The notes under the pieces: model-generated
Seen by the model: only the letters and a program-made list of their open reading frames with translations
What the model was told of the DNA's origin: nothing
The model's database searches: none
Shown: positions 35,584 to 44,556 of the stretch, piece by piece
Position numbering within the stretch: the first letter of the stretch is position 1
Layout of the letters: each line of letters starts with the position of its first letter
Source: Bacteroidota bacterium
GTDB lineage: Bacteria; Bacteroidota; Bacteroidia; B-17B0; Aurantibacillaceae
Assembly: GCA_020162035.1 (NCBI GenBank)
Contig: JAIUNM010000004.1
Span: forward strand, 124,001-188,000
Direction of reading: 5' to 3'
Length of the DNA stretch: 64,000 bases
Position numbers and translations under genes: made by a program

Positions 35584-37251
35584 TTACTTAGCAACTTTAA
35601 TACCTTGAGAAATATTATGGATAACGCCATCTGGTCCTTTAATTTTAGCATCTACATAAATTTTTGAGTTAGCATCAGCTCCTCTAAAAATATTTAATGC
35701 ATCACCACTTAAACTACTTCCAGCACAAGATCCTGATGTTAATTTTCCTTTTACTTTTCCAATAACATCTAAAGATTGAACAACATAATTTGCAGCAAAA
35801 TCAAAACCAGCCGCACCTGCACCAATACCACCAACAACAGCTAATTCAGATTTTTTCATTTCTGAAGGAGCAAATTTACCACCAACTTTAATATCTGGTT
35901 TTGGTAAAGGCTTAACACGAAATTTAAATGGAGGGCCTTGAGCTTTCATTCCATCTTTAGTTTTACCAGAAACTGTTACCATACAATCACCAGTTCCACT
36001 AAAAGTAAAATCGTATTTACCACCACCTTTTTGAACAACTTTAACACCAGCACCACTAGCACTTACACTAATATCGCCAGGGGCAATACCAGCAGCAGCA
36101 GCAGTAACAGGATTTACTACACCACGGTAAAACACGTTCATTTGATCAGCACTTACAGATGCGCCCGGAGGAGCAACTTTATATTCGCCTTTAAATGGAT
36201 AGTATTTAAATGTTCCGTCAGGGTTTTTGTATTTAATTACACCTTGGTATTCTTTATCGCCAGCAGCACCTGCAGCAGTACGATATTCACCTTCACCATT
36301 AACTAATGGAACTAACTCTCCTTTTGCTCCACTTGCAGCACCTGCAGAGTCAACTCCTAAAATTACTTCCATATCTCCTTGACCTAATTTTGAAGAAGAA
36401 GCAGCTAAAAACACATTTGCTTCGTATTGTTGACCAACTTGTATGTACGAAGAAGGAGCTACAACACGAGCTATAATTCTATCAAATTTAATAGCTAATT
36501 TACCTGATGCTGATGAGAATACACCTAACATTTCAGCTTCTAAACTTTTTAAATCTGCAGCAATTTTGTTTAAGTTACAAGTAACAGCACCTAAAGGTAA
36601 ATGATAAAATGTTTCAGCTTCCCAATCCATTTTAATTCCATCTTCTTCTTCGCCACTTGATACTGGTTTTAAAGAGTTTACTTTTTTCTTTAAAGCCTCA
36701 TAATCAGCAGGATATAATTTAGTTTTAGGATCTGTTTGCATTTTATCCATAATAGAAACTATGCTACCTAACAACCCATCTATTTTACCTCTTAATTCTT
36801 TAGCACTAAATTCACCTGATTTTGGTGCATTTGGCTCTGGCCCAATTAAGATATTTGTTGGAGCATCGTAATCATCAATTTTACCATTTTTTAAACTCCA
36901 ATTTAATTTTAAAGTATCGCCAGTACCTGCAGGTAACCCTTCGGTAGTTTCGGCAACTTTACCTTTTAATTTGTCAATGTATTTTATGGTTTCATTAATC
37001 AATTTTTGAACTTCTAATGCTTTATCATAATAAGGTTTAGCACCAGGGTTACCACCTAAAGCTTGTTGAAAAGCTTCGGTAATACGTTTATTATTTTCAT
37101 CTAAATTATGACGGCTCTTAACAACGCTTTCATTTACGGTAACATAACCTTTTAAAACTTGTTTAGATACGTTCATAGCCAAAAGTGCGGTAAGTACTAA
37201 GTACATCATACCAATCATCTTCTGCCTTGGGGTTTCTTTTCCACCTGCCAT
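35584..37251 (-). CDS. gldM: T9SS/gliding motor protein GldM/PorM
   Basis: 555 residues. MAGGKETPRQKMIGMMYLVL opens the protein and is the near-invariant GldM N-terminus, with one membrane helix at about 14-32. The long periplasmic part consists of a helical segment (about 33-240) and beta domains D2-D4. GldM spans the periplasm, couples to GldL in the inner membrane, and transmits motor torque to the GldK/N ring. It is somewhat longer than the 513-residue F. johnsoniae protein as I remember it, due to glycine/alanine-rich loops (for example GAAGDKEYQ). Confidence 0.96.
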   Translation of the reverse strand: MAGGKETPRQKMIGMMYLVLTALLAMNVSKQVLKGYVTVNESVVKSRHNLDENNKRITEAFQQALGGNPGAKPYYDKALEVQKLINETIKYIDKLKGKVAETTEGLPAGTGDTLKLNWSLKNGKIDDYDAPTNILIGPEPNAPKSGEFSAKELRGKIDGLLGSIVSIMDKMQTDPKTKLYPADYEALKKKVNSLKPVSSGEEEDGIKMDWEAETFYHLPLGAVTCNLNKIAADLKSLEAEMLGVFSSASGKLAIKFDRIIARVVAPSSYIQVGQQYEANVFLAASSSKLGQGDMEVILGVDSAGAASGAKGELVPLVNGEGEYRTAAGAAGDKEYQGVIKYKNPDGTFKYYPFKGEYKVAPPGASVSADQMNVFYRGVVNPVTAAAAGIAPGDISVSASGAGVKVVQKGGGKYDFTFSGTGDCMVTVSGKTKDGMKAQGPPFKFRVKPLPKPDIKVGGKFAPSEMKKSELAVVGGIGAGAAGFDFAANYVVQSLDVIGKVKGKLTSGSCAGSSLSGDALNIFRGADANSKIYVDAKIKGPDGVIHNISQGIKVAK

Positions 37252-37325
37252 TTTTTAATAATTTTTATTTTAGTTAAACACTAATTAATTTAATAATACA
37301 ATTTTAAATGTAAGTTACAATAAAA

Positions 37326-38126
37326 TTATTTAGAATAATTCATTGCACTTAACATGTTACCATAAATTGTATTTAAGGCAGTTAAATTAGATGATAAATT
37401 ACTCATCTCAGTACGATATTTTTTAGTATCTTCAACTGATTCGTGTAAGTTTTGCATTAATTCTGCTAAGCCACCATAAAATTTAGTAGTAGCATCTAAA
37501 TGTTGTTTACTTCCTTGCAATTGTAATTCGTATGTAGCATTTAAAGCTGATAGGTTTTTAGAAACTGAATTTAATGACTCACCAATTGAGTAACCAGCAT
37601 CATTACTTTCAGCTAAACTTTGAATAGAATTAGCAGCAGATTTATAAGTATCAGCTAAAGTAGAAACTGAAGATGATGCTTTTTTAACGTTATCAACATA
37701 CTCATTTGTAACTGTAGTTGCTTGGCTAATATCAGCAATTTTATTTGCGTTATCGCTTAACGAACGCATACCTGCGCCTAAACTTTCAATTAATTCAGGT
37801 CCAATTTTAGCATCTGCTAACATTGCATCTAATTGATTACTTATTGGTAAATTGTTACCATGTTTTTTATCTTCTTCTAACTCATCATGTCCCATACCAG
37901 CTAATTCAGGGTAAGCTAATGTCCAATCTACCTCTTCATGTGGAATATCTGAAGCGAATAAACAGAATAAGAATGCTTCGGTACCAAGACCCACGATTAA
38001 CATGACAGATGCTCCTGGCCAGTGCATGATTTTAAATAAAGCTCCTAAAATTACTACGGCAGCACCGATACAAGAAGCAAGGTGTAAAAACCTTTTGAAC
38101 CCTTTTACTTTTCCTAATTTACTCAT
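37326..38126 (-). CDS. gldL: T9SS/gliding motor protein GldL/PorL
   Basis: 266 residues. Two membrane helices (about 13-32 and 41-58) with the signature LFKIMHWPGASVM at 30-42. K32 and E50 (in GLGTEAFLF) correspond to the conserved charged residues of the helices; the glutamate is the known proton-path residue of the GldLM rotary motor. The rest is a long cytoplasmic coiled-coil region (for example STLADTYKSAANSIQSLAES). The gap to gldK is filled by a CAAA-type repeat (38128-38180). Confidence 0.96.
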   Translation of the reverse strand: MSKLGKVKGFKRFLHLASCIGAAVVILGALFKIMHWPGASVMLIVGLGTEAFLFCLFASDIPHEEVDWTLAYPELAGMGHDELEEDKKHGNNLPISNQLDAMLADAKIGPELIESLGAGMRSLSDNANKIADISQATTVTNEYVDNVKKASSSVSTLADTYKSAANSIQSLAESNDAGYSIGESLNSVSKNLSALNATYELQLQGSKQHLDATTKFYGGLAELMQNLHESVEDTKKYRTEMSNLSSNLTALNTIYGNMLSAMNYSK

Positions 38127-38127
38127 A

Positions 38128-38180
38128 GTTGTTTGTGTTTGTTTGTTTGTGTTTGTTATTTGTTTGTTTGTTGTTTGTTT
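38128..38180 (-). repeat. CAAA-type tetranucleotide repeat tract between gldK and gldL
   Basis: On the plus strand it reads as interrupted TTTG units (GTTTGTTTGTTTGTG, TTTGTTTGTTTG); on the mRNA strand these are CAAA/AAC units immediately before the gldL ATG. The tract runs from the gldK stop codon to 2 bp before gldL. Such simple repeats can change length by slippage. Confidence 0.85.
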
Positions 38181-39723
38181 AAATATTATCGTTTTTATCG
38201 CGACCTAAGAATGTCATAACGTTTCTAAATCCGATATAACATTTTGCTGTATCTTGATATTCGTATGTACGAGTACTTGTTTGTAAATAATAACCAATAT
38301 CTTTCCAACTTCCACCTCTAATTACTTTACGTTTTAATACATTTGCATCTTTTTCTTGAGCTTCGTAAACGTAATCAGGATTTAAATCGTGTTGAAAATC
38401 ATAAGCCGATTCGTCAAATGCGTTGCTTGTCCACTCGCTAACGTTACCAGCCATACAATATAAACCATAATCGTTAGGATTATAAGAATACACATAAACT
38501 GAATGGAAACCACCATCATCGATATAAGAACCACGCATAGGTTTAAAGTTACCTAAGAAACAACCACGAGAGTTACGGATATAAGGGCCACCCCAAGGAT
38601 AAGGAGATTTTTGTAAACCACCTCTTGCAGCGTATTCCCACTCACTCTCAGTTGGTAAACGGAAATCGTTAACAATAGTTTGACCTGTACCAATTAAAAA
38701 ATTGTTTAATAAGAATGACCTCCAGTGTGAAAATGCCCTAGCTTGTTTCCAAGTTACACCAACAACAGGATAATCGTCATATGCTGGATGCCAAAAGTAC
38801 ATATTTGTTAAAGGCTCGTTAAATGAATAAGTATAATCATGTACCCAAGCTAAAGTATCAGGATATACGTTAATTACATCTTTAATAATAAACACTGAAC
38901 GATCTACCCCTCTTCTTTCGCGAGGCACATAATTTCCTTGTCCTACAGAAACTTGGTCTTGTACGTTATATGTACCTAAAACTTTAGTATCTTTTGCAGG
39001 ATCGCCAACTAAACTTGTAGGAGAGCCTAAAGCTCCGTTTTGACCATCATTTAAAGTTACACCATTCATGTACTCACCTTTTTTATAATCGTGAGCTGCG
39101 TCTTGAATATCAGCTGATTTTTGAGGACGAAAACGATTAGATTTAGATGCTGCTAATTTTATATCAATTCTATAATATTCGTAATTTAATTTACGCGCGT
39201 CTATTTCTTTGCGGTTATAAAAACGTTCCCCTTCAGGTAAATACAATGGTTGTAAATCTGCACGATAATCATCATCATCACTATCCCATTTTATTTTAGT
39301 TTCCCAATTGATGTAAGGATCTTGTAAGTTATTATCACCTTTATAAATAGGCCACATTTGTAAGAATTCATCTTGAGAAATTTGATAATCCTCGGCCATT
39401 GAGCTAGAACCACCAGCTAATAATTTACGAGCGATTGAATCTCTAACCCAATAAACAAATTGACGATACTCATTGTTAGAAATTTCAGAATCATCGATAT
39501 AAAAAGCTTGCACCGATACTAATTTTGATTTAGTAGTGTGTGCCATAGGTGCTTCTTCGTCATCTGGTCCCATATGGTAAGAACCCATTGGAATAAATAA
39601 TGTACCAAAAGGATCTGGTTGATACCATTTTTCGCGGGCAGGAACACCAGTTAACTCTCCAACGCGTTTGTTACAGCCAGTAACAACGGCCACAAATGAA
39701 GCTAATACCAGGAGTTTTTTCAT
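38179..39723 (-). CDS. gldK: T9SS ring lipoprotein GldK/PorK
   Basis: 514 residues. Lipobox VTGC at 14-17, then a formylglycine-generating-enzyme/sulfatase-modifying fold: GTLFIPMGSYHMGPDDEEAP, YIDDSEISNNEYRQFVYW, NDFRLPTESEWEYAARGG, YCMAGNVSEWTSNAF and KRKVIRGGSWKD. GldK is the outer-membrane lipoprotein of the T9SS ring and is not thought to be an enzyme. It is the first gene of the operon, behind a near-perfect promoter (39767-39797). Confidence 0.96.
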   Translation of the reverse strand: MKKLLVLASFVAVVTGCNKRVGELTGVPAREKWYQPDPFGTLFIPMGSYHMGPDDEEAPMAHTTKSKLVSVQAFYIDDSEISNNEYRQFVYWVRDSIARKLLAGGSSSMAEDYQISQDEFLQMWPIYKGDNNLQDPYINWETKIKWDSDDDDYRADLQPLYLPEGERFYNRKEIDARKLNYEYYRIDIKLAASKSNRFRPQKSADIQDAAHDYKKGEYMNGVTLNDGQNGALGSPTSLVGDPAKDTKVLGTYNVQDQVSVGQGNYVPRERRGVDRSVFIIKDVINVYPDTLAWVHDYTYSFNEPLTNMYFWHPAYDDYPVVGVTWKQARAFSHWRSFLLNNFLIGTGQTIVNDFRLPTESEWEYAARGGLQKSPYPWGGPYIRNSRGCFLGNFKPMRGSYIDDGGFHSVYVYSYNPNDYGLYCMAGNVSEWTSNAFDESAYDFQHDLNPDYVYEAQEKDANVLKRKVIRGGSWKDIGYYLQTSTRTYEYQDTAKCYIGFRNVMTFLGRDKNDNI

Positions 39724-39766
39724 ATTGTTTGTTTTAGTTTATAACCACTAACAGTTTTAAAAGTTA

Positions 39767-39797
39767 CAAATATAATTTTTTATAAGTTATTAACAAA
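39767..39797 (-). promoter_or_regulatory. Consensus promoter of the gldKLMN operon
   Basis: On the minus strand TTTG (39797-39794), exactly 19 nt, then TATATTTG (39774-39767). This matches the Bacteroidota -33/-7 consensus (TTTG, TAnnTTTG) in sequence and spacing. A start at about 39760 gives a leader of about 37 nt before gldK. It separates gldKLMN from the PorP/SprF gene as its own transcription unit. Confidence 0.75.
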
Positions 39798-39851
39798 TTT
39801 TATGTTAGTATTAAATGGCTTAAACGTAAATAATTTTAAAAGGTTGCAATT

Positions 39852-40820
39852 TTAATTTAAGAAACGTGGGTCGCTGTACGAAGTTATTTTTTTATCTTTT
39901 AAGAATAAGCAAACTCCTAATACAATTTCGTGAGTACCACCACTGTATCCTTTAATTTTTGATAATGATAAATCGTATGAATAGCCAATTTTATAACTTA
40001 ATGTTTTTTTAGCATTCATGTTTTGAAAACCAATTAATGCAGCTGCATAACCGCCAGTTCTAAAAGAACCACCAACAGAAACCATTTTATTCCAACGGTA
40101 CATTAAATTAACATCTAAATTAGTTGCAGCTAAATCAGATCTTACTTTAATTCCTGGAATAACCTCATTACGTGGGTTTACAGCAATGTGATAACCTCCC
40201 ATTAAATAATAGTGGCGAGTCATATCAAAACCAAGGCTACCGCTTGATAATGCTTGTGCAGGTAAGTGAGTTGAAGATAAACCTATGAAAAATTTATCAG
40301 GAACGTTATAAAATGCACCAAAACCTACATCATAAGTTAATTTTTTAAAATCAGGATTGTTTAAACCACCTGTATTATATGCACCAGGGATTTTATTGTC
40401 AATTTTACCATCTTCAGGAGTAATCCAAGTATTTGAGATGCTTTTTTGTAATATACCAGCATCAATACCAATACCTAAGTTACCTTCGCCAATAGGAATA
40501 AGGTAAGAACCAGCAGCTCTTAGAAATAAAGTGTTCATTGCTCCAATTTTATCGCTAATTACGCTTAAACCTACACCAACTGGCGCCCCAGGGATTCTAG
40601 CATCTAAGCCTAATGCAATTGATTGAGGCGCACCATCAAAACTAGCCCATTGTTGGCGGTATTGCGCTACGCCACAAATGGCATTGCTAGTACCTGCATA
40701 ACCCGGATTGTAAATCACGCGGTTTTGCATCCATTGAGTAAATTGAGCATCTTGTTGGGCTGTTGCAACCCCTGTAAAACCTGCTACTGCAATAGCAATT
40801 TTGGTAATTGTTTTTTTCAT
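39852..40820 (-). CDS. PorP/SprF-family T9SS outer-membrane protein
   Basis: 322 residues from ATG 40820; the frame is open to 40841 but MKKTITKIAIAVAGFTGVAT is a proper signal peptide start. The mature protein begins QQDAQFTQWMQNRVIYNPGY and AGTSNAICGVAQYRQQWASF, the PorP/SprF signature. The rest forms a 14-strand-like outer-membrane barrel. PorP/SprF proteins associate with the T9SS translocon and anchor or help export partners. Its place just upstream of gldK matches porP-porK in Porphyromonas. Confidence 0.93.
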   Translation of the reverse strand: MKKTITKIAIAVAGFTGVATAQQDAQFTQWMQNRVIYNPGYAGTSNAICGVAQYRQQWASFDGAPQSIALGLDARIPGAPVGVGLSVISDKIGAMNTLFLRAAGSYLIPIGEGNLGIGIDAGILQKSISNTWITPEDGKIDNKIPGAYNTGGLNNPDFKKLTYDVGFGAFYNVPDKFFIGLSSTHLPAQALSSGSLGFDMTRHYYLMGGYHIAVNPRNEVIPGIKVRSDLAATNLDVNLMYRWNKMVSVGGSFRTGGYAAALIGFQNMNAKKTLSYKIGYSYDLSLSKIKGYSGGTHEIVLGVCLFLKDKKITSYSDPRFLN

Positions 40821-40970
40821 ATAGTTATAATAATGATACAAAATGTACCTTTTTTAAGGTGCTAAAATAGTTAAACAAATTAAATAAACAAAATTTAACA
40901 ACCATTTTTTTGATTTTAAGCCCATAAAAAAATTAAAATTGATATGTTTATAAACTATTTTTAAATAAAC

Positions 40971-41001
40971 TTGATTGATTTAATTTTTATTGATATATTT
41001 G
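40971..41001 (+). promoter_or_regulatory. Promoter of the L31 gene
   Basis: TTG (40971-40973), 20 nt, TATATTTG (40994-41001). A start near 41007 gives a leader of about 30 nt. Both elements fit the Bacteroidota consensus. Confidence 0.6.
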
Positions 41002-41036
41002 CACCCCAATTTTTAGGATTTATTAAAATTTAAGAT

Positions 41037-41288
41037 ATGAAAAAGGAATTACACCCAGAAAATTACAGATTATGTGTATTTAAAGACATGAGTAATGGTT
41101 ACTCGTTTTTAACGCGTTCTTGTGCTGAAACTAAAGATACTATTAAACATGATGATGGTAATGAGTATCCATTAATAAAATTAGATATTTCAATGACTAG
41201 TCATCCTTTTTACACTGGTAAACAAGTGTTAGTTGATACTGCAGGACGTGTGGATAAATTCCGTAGCCGTTACGCTAAAAAACCGTAA
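41037..41288 (+). CDS. rpmE2: 50S ribosomal protein L31, type B
   Basis: 83 residues: MKKELHPENYRLCVFKDMSN at the start and RVDKFRSRYAKK at the end. It lacks the CxxC zinc pairs of type A L31, having only two isolated cysteines, and so is the zinc-independent type B. It binds the large subunit near the central protuberance. Single gene with its own promoter and terminator. Confidence 0.96.
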   Translation: MKKELHPENYRLCVFKDMSNGYSFLTRSCAETKDTIKHDDGNEYPLIKLDISMTSHPFYTGKQVLVDTAGRVDKFRSRYAKKP

Positions 41289-41308
41289 TTAGATTTAAAT
41301 TATATTTT

Positions 41309-41340
41309 AAACCCTGTTAATAAAATTAACAGGGTTTTTT
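41309..41340. terminator. Bidirectional terminator between L31 and kmo
   Basis: AAACCCTGTTAAT (41309-41321), loop AAA, ATTAACAGGGTTT (41325-41337), T-run to 41340. A perfect 13-bp stem serving both convergent genes; the kmo stop is at 41344. Confidence 0.88.
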
Positions 41341-41343
41341 ATT

Positions 41344-42687
41344 TTACAAGCTGTTAAGTATCTCCTGCTCTACTTCATTGCTATCCCAAATATTTTCAAT
41401 GTTAGGAATTTGCATAATTTTATCCATTATTTGTTGCTGTTTGTTTCCGCTTTGTAAAGCTTGGCTATAACGTATTTGCGGACTGTACGTAACCATGCTG
41501 TATAATGGAATCCATTTATCTGGATGTTTTTGAGAAAAATTTCCTTCAATTTTTTTCTGTAATAAAAATTTTGGATCGGCAGTTTTATCTCGCATTTCAA
41601 TAAAATTTGCAATAGCTAAATCTGCAATGGCATCTCCATCTGGTTTACGAAGGTTTTGGTATTCGTTTAAAATTTTTGGCCATTGGTGTTGGTGTTTTTC
41701 AACTAATTCGTTTAATACAACGCAATCTTCAAACCCGCAGTTCATACCTTGTCCGTAAAAAGGAACTATGGCATGAGCCGCATCTCCAATAAGCGCAATA
41801 CTATCATCAAATGTCCAAGGAAAGCATTTTACAGTTACTAAGCTAGAAGTTGGATTTGTAAAAAAGTCTTCTATTAATGTAGGCATTAAGGGTACAGCAT
41901 CACTAAACTCATTATTAAAAAATTGTTTTACATCTTCTTTAGTTTTAAGTTGAGCAAAAGATTTTTCGCCTTCAAATGGCATAAATAAAGTACATGTAAA
42001 ATTACCATCAGGATTAGGGAGTGCAATCATCATAAATGAACCGCGAGGCCAAATATGAAGCGCATTTTTCTCTAATAAAAATTTTCCATTTGGACCCGGA
42101 GGAATTATTAATTCTTTGTACCCACAATCAATATAATGTTGGTTGTATTCGAACCTATCGTTTGATAACTGCATGCTTAATCTGCTTGCACTAAAAGCAC
42201 CATCAGAGCCAAATAATAAATCGTAATTTTTTGTAATCACTTGCAAACTGTTAGTGTTTTCAAATACAACTTCTTTAGTATGTTTGTTTACTGAATTACA
42301 TTTATAATCAAAATGAATTTTAACGTTTGGTTGTTGCTCGGCTAAATCCATTAACTTCATGTTAATTTCGGCACGGCTAACACTGTAAATTGCTTGCTCA
42401 TCTTTACCATAAGGTTGGTAAGCATTTGAGCCATCTTTATTATGAATGTATCTCCCATACATTGGAATTGCAATTTTTTTAATTTCATCAGCAATTCCAA
42501 CGCCTTGTAATCCTTTCCAACCCCTATCGCTTAATGCTAAATTTATGCTTTTACCTGCGCTCATTTTTACTTTACGCATATCGTTTCTTCGTTCATAAAT
42601 AGTAACATTATAGCCTTTTTTTGCAAGGTAAATTGAAACTAAAGTGCCAACTAAACCGGCTCCTACAATTGTAACATCTTTATTCAT
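41344..42687 (-). CDS. kmo: Kynurenine 3-monooxygenase
   Basis: 447 residues. N-terminal FAD-binding Rossmann motif VGAGLVGTLVSIYLAKKGY, then SVSRAEINMKLMDLAEQ and the second flavin site LIGDAAHAIVPFYGQGMNCG. The C-terminal part ends in a helix typical of KMO. The enzyme hydroxylates kynurenine to 3-hydroxykynurenine with NADPH and oxygen, in tryptophan breakdown and quinolinate/NAD formation. Follows phoH at 6 bp, so the two are co-transcribed although functionally unrelated. No other kynurenine gene is in the window. Confidence 0.93.
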   Translation of the reverse strand: MNKDVTIVGAGLVGTLVSIYLAKKGYNVTIYERRNDMRKVKMSAGKSINLALSDRGWKGLQGVGIADEIKKIAIPMYGRYIHNKDGSNAYQPYGKDEQAIYSVSRAEINMKLMDLAEQQPNVKIHFDYKCNSVNKHTKEVVFENTNSLQVITKNYDLLFGSDGAFSASRLSMQLSNDRFEYNQHYIDCGYKELIIPPGPNGKFLLEKNALHIWPRGSFMMIALPNPDGNFTCTLFMPFEGEKSFAQLKTKEDVKQFFNNEFSDAVPLMPTLIEDFFTNPTSSLVTVKCFPWTFDDSIALIGDAAHAIVPFYGQGMNCGFEDCVVLNELVEKHQHQWPKILNEYQNLRKPDGDAIADLAIANFIEMRDKTADPKFLLQKKIEGNFSQKHPDKWIPLYSMVTYSPQIRYSQALQSGNKQQQIMDKIMQIPNIENIWDSNEVEQEILNSL

Positions 42688-42693
42688 TATAAT

Positions 42694-43647
42694 TTAATTT
42701 TTTGTTTGTTCGTAACGTTCAATAATTAATTTTACTAATTTATGGCGAATAACATCAGTATTATCAAGCTCTATAATATCAATACCAGATGCATTTTTTA
42801 AATATTTTAATGCTTGTAATAATCCACTTGGTTGTTTATACGGTAAATCTATTTGACTTGTATCGCCAGTAATAATAAATTTTGCATTTGCGCCCATGCG
42901 TGTTAAAAACATTTTCATTTGGCTTTCGGTAGTGTTTTGGGCTTCGTCTAAAATAACAAAAGCGTTATCTAACGTACGCCCGCGCATAAAAGCAAGAGGT
43001 GCAATTTGAATAATTCTATTTTCGAGGTATTGGTTTAATTTATCGGCAGGAACCATATCGTTTAGCGCATCATACAAGGGTTGCATATAGGGATCTAATT
43101 TTTCTTTTAAATCGCCAGGTAAAAATCCTAAATTTTCGCCAGCCTCAACAGCAGGTCGAGTTAATATAATTCGTTTAACTTCTTTATTTTTTAGTGCTTT
43201 TACAGCAAGTGCAACTGCGGTGTAAGTTTTTCCAGTACCAGCAGGTCCAACAGCAAACATCATATCATTTTTTAAAATGCTGTTTACCATTTTTTGTTGG
43301 TTTGCAGACTTAGCTTTAATTACTAAACCATTGTTGCCAAATAAAATTACATCGTTACCAATATTTTCGGTTTGTTTGTCGAGTAAATTATCACCTGTTT
43401 GCCCTAATAACCTTTCAATAACGGTATCGGTTAAAACGCCTGTTTTATGGTAATAATCAACAAGCATATTTAATTTTTTTTCAAAAAATAAAATGTCGTT
43501 ATTATCTCCCATAACTTTTAAAGAATAACCACGTGCAATTAATTTTAATTTAGGAAAATGTTTTTTAATAATATTTAATTTAACATCGTTTACGCCGTAA
43601 ATTTCAACAGGTTCAACACTATCTAATGTTATAATTTTTTCAATCAT
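42694..43647 (-). CDS. PhoH-family ATPase (PhoH-like)
   Basis: 317 residues. P-loop GPAGTGKT at 134-141 and Walker B FVILDEAQNTTESQMKMFLT are diagnostic of PhoH/PhoL ATPases; the N-terminal 100 residues contain the KH-like domain preceding the ATPase. PhoH-like proteins are linked to RNA metabolism and stress; some act as RNA helicases. In this phylum the gene is often near SAM-dependent enzymes, and the divergent neighbour here is a SAM hydrolase. Confidence 0.93.
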   Translation of the reverse strand: MIEKIITLDSVEPVEIYGVNDVKLNIIKKHFPKLKLIARGYSLKVMGDNNDILFFEKKLNMLVDYYHKTGVLTDTVIERLLGQTGDNLLDKQTENIGNDVILFGNNGLVIKAKSANQQKMVNSILKNDMMFAVGPAGTGKTYTAVALAVKALKNKEVKRIILTRPAVEAGENLGFLPGDLKEKLDPYMQPLYDALNDMVPADKLNQYLENRIIQIAPLAFMRGRTLDNAFVILDEAQNTTESQMKMFLTRMGANAKFIITGDTSQIDLPYKQPSGLLQALKYLKNASGIDIIELDNTDVIRHKLVKLIIERYEQTKN

Positions 43648-43729
43648 TATAAAAGTTAAGTAAAATTATTGTTTATAATTTTGTTAATGTAAGAAATTTG
43701 TAGCTTTAATTTAAAGGTTATTTTTTGTT

Positions 43730-43737
43730 TATTTTTG
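43730..43737 (+). promoter_or_regulatory. Candidate -7 element (TATTTTTG) of the SAM hydrolase gene
   Basis: Matches TAnnTTTG and lies 5 nt before the ATG at 43743, so the transcript would begin about at the start codon. No proper -33 is visible. Confidence 0.4.
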
Positions 43738-43742
43738 AACAA

Positions 43743-44555
43743 ATGAGCCTTGTAACACTAACAACGGATTTAGGATATCGCGACCCCTATTTAGCAATAG
43801 TGAAGGCAAAATTTTTGGCTAATAACATTAACGTTGTAGATTTAAGTTGTGAAATTAAAAATGCATCGGTTACAGATGTTGCTTATGTTTTAAAACTTGG
43901 ATTAGCTAACTTTAAAGAAAACACAATTCACTTAATTGGGATAAAATCTTCTCACAAAAGCAAAAACAATAAACAAAACGAAGCCGATAACACCCGTTAT
44001 TTAATTTCAAAATATAAACAACAATACATTATAACGCCTGATAATGGCTTGTTTACTTTGTTGGATAAAAATTATAATGAACCAATTTATCAGTTATATT
44101 ATACAAACCAAGATTTTAATAAATTTTATTTAAATGATATATTAGTAGATGCAGCTTTACATATACTATTAACAGGTAATGTAAATGAGATTTCGAGTGA
44201 GACAAAAGATTTTTATAAAATTTATGATTTTGAGCCCTTTTTAAATGGTACAATTTTAAAAGGTAAAAATATTTATATAGATGATTTTGGAAATATTGTT
44301 ACCAATATTACTAAAGAAATATTTAATGAATATATAGGAAACAAACCTTTCACAATTAAATTTCCTGGTGCTAAAATTCAAAAAATAAGCACAAATTACG
44401 ATGATGTTGAATTTGGTAAAGCATTAGTTTTATTTAACACTTTGGGTAATTTAGAAATTGCTTTAAATGGCGCAAGTGCTTATAAACAATTGTTTCCGAG
44501 AGATATTGGTGTGAATTTTGATTTTAATTTATTAATAGAACTAGATAGTTTTTAA
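43743..44555 (+). CDS. S-adenosyl-L-methionine hydrolase (DUF62 family)
   Basis: 270 residues from ATG 43743; an upstream TTG at 43725 precedes the -7-like element and is rejected. MSLVTLTTDLGYRDPYLAIV is the family opening (the DLGxxDxxxA motif binds adenosine). The C-terminal domain shows YIDDFGNIVTNITKE. Members cleave SAM to adenosine and methionine using hydroxide; the related chlorinase and fluorinase use halide. The N-terminal TTDLGYRDP favours hydrolase. The ABM monooxygenase gene follows with a single-base gap. Confidence 0.9.
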   Translation: MSLVTLTTDLGYRDPYLAIVKAKFLANNINVVDLSCEIKNASVTDVAYVLKLGLANFKENTIHLIGIKSSHKSKNNKQNEADNTRYLISKYKQQYIITPDNGLFTLLDKNYNEPIYQLYYTNQDFNKFYLNDILVDAALHILLTGNVNEISSETKDFYKIYDFEPFLNGTILKGKNIYIDDFGNIVTNITKEIFNEYIGNKPFTIKFPGAKIQKISTNYDDVEFGKALVLFNTLGNLEIALNGASAYKQLFPRDIGVNFDFNLLIELDSF

Positions 44556-44556
44556 A

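Noticed and set aside
35938..36306. 122-codon ORF antisense to gldM
   Set aside because: Serine/threonine-rich shadow translation of the gldM coding strand; gldM is certain.
38128..38180. Possible CRISPR-like or direct-repeat array
   Set aside because: Units of 4-5 bp without spacers; it is a microsatellite.
40842..41036. Possible riboswitch or RNA leader before L31
   Set aside because: Apart from the promoter elements I see no stable stem-loop, and the predicted leader is about 30 nt.
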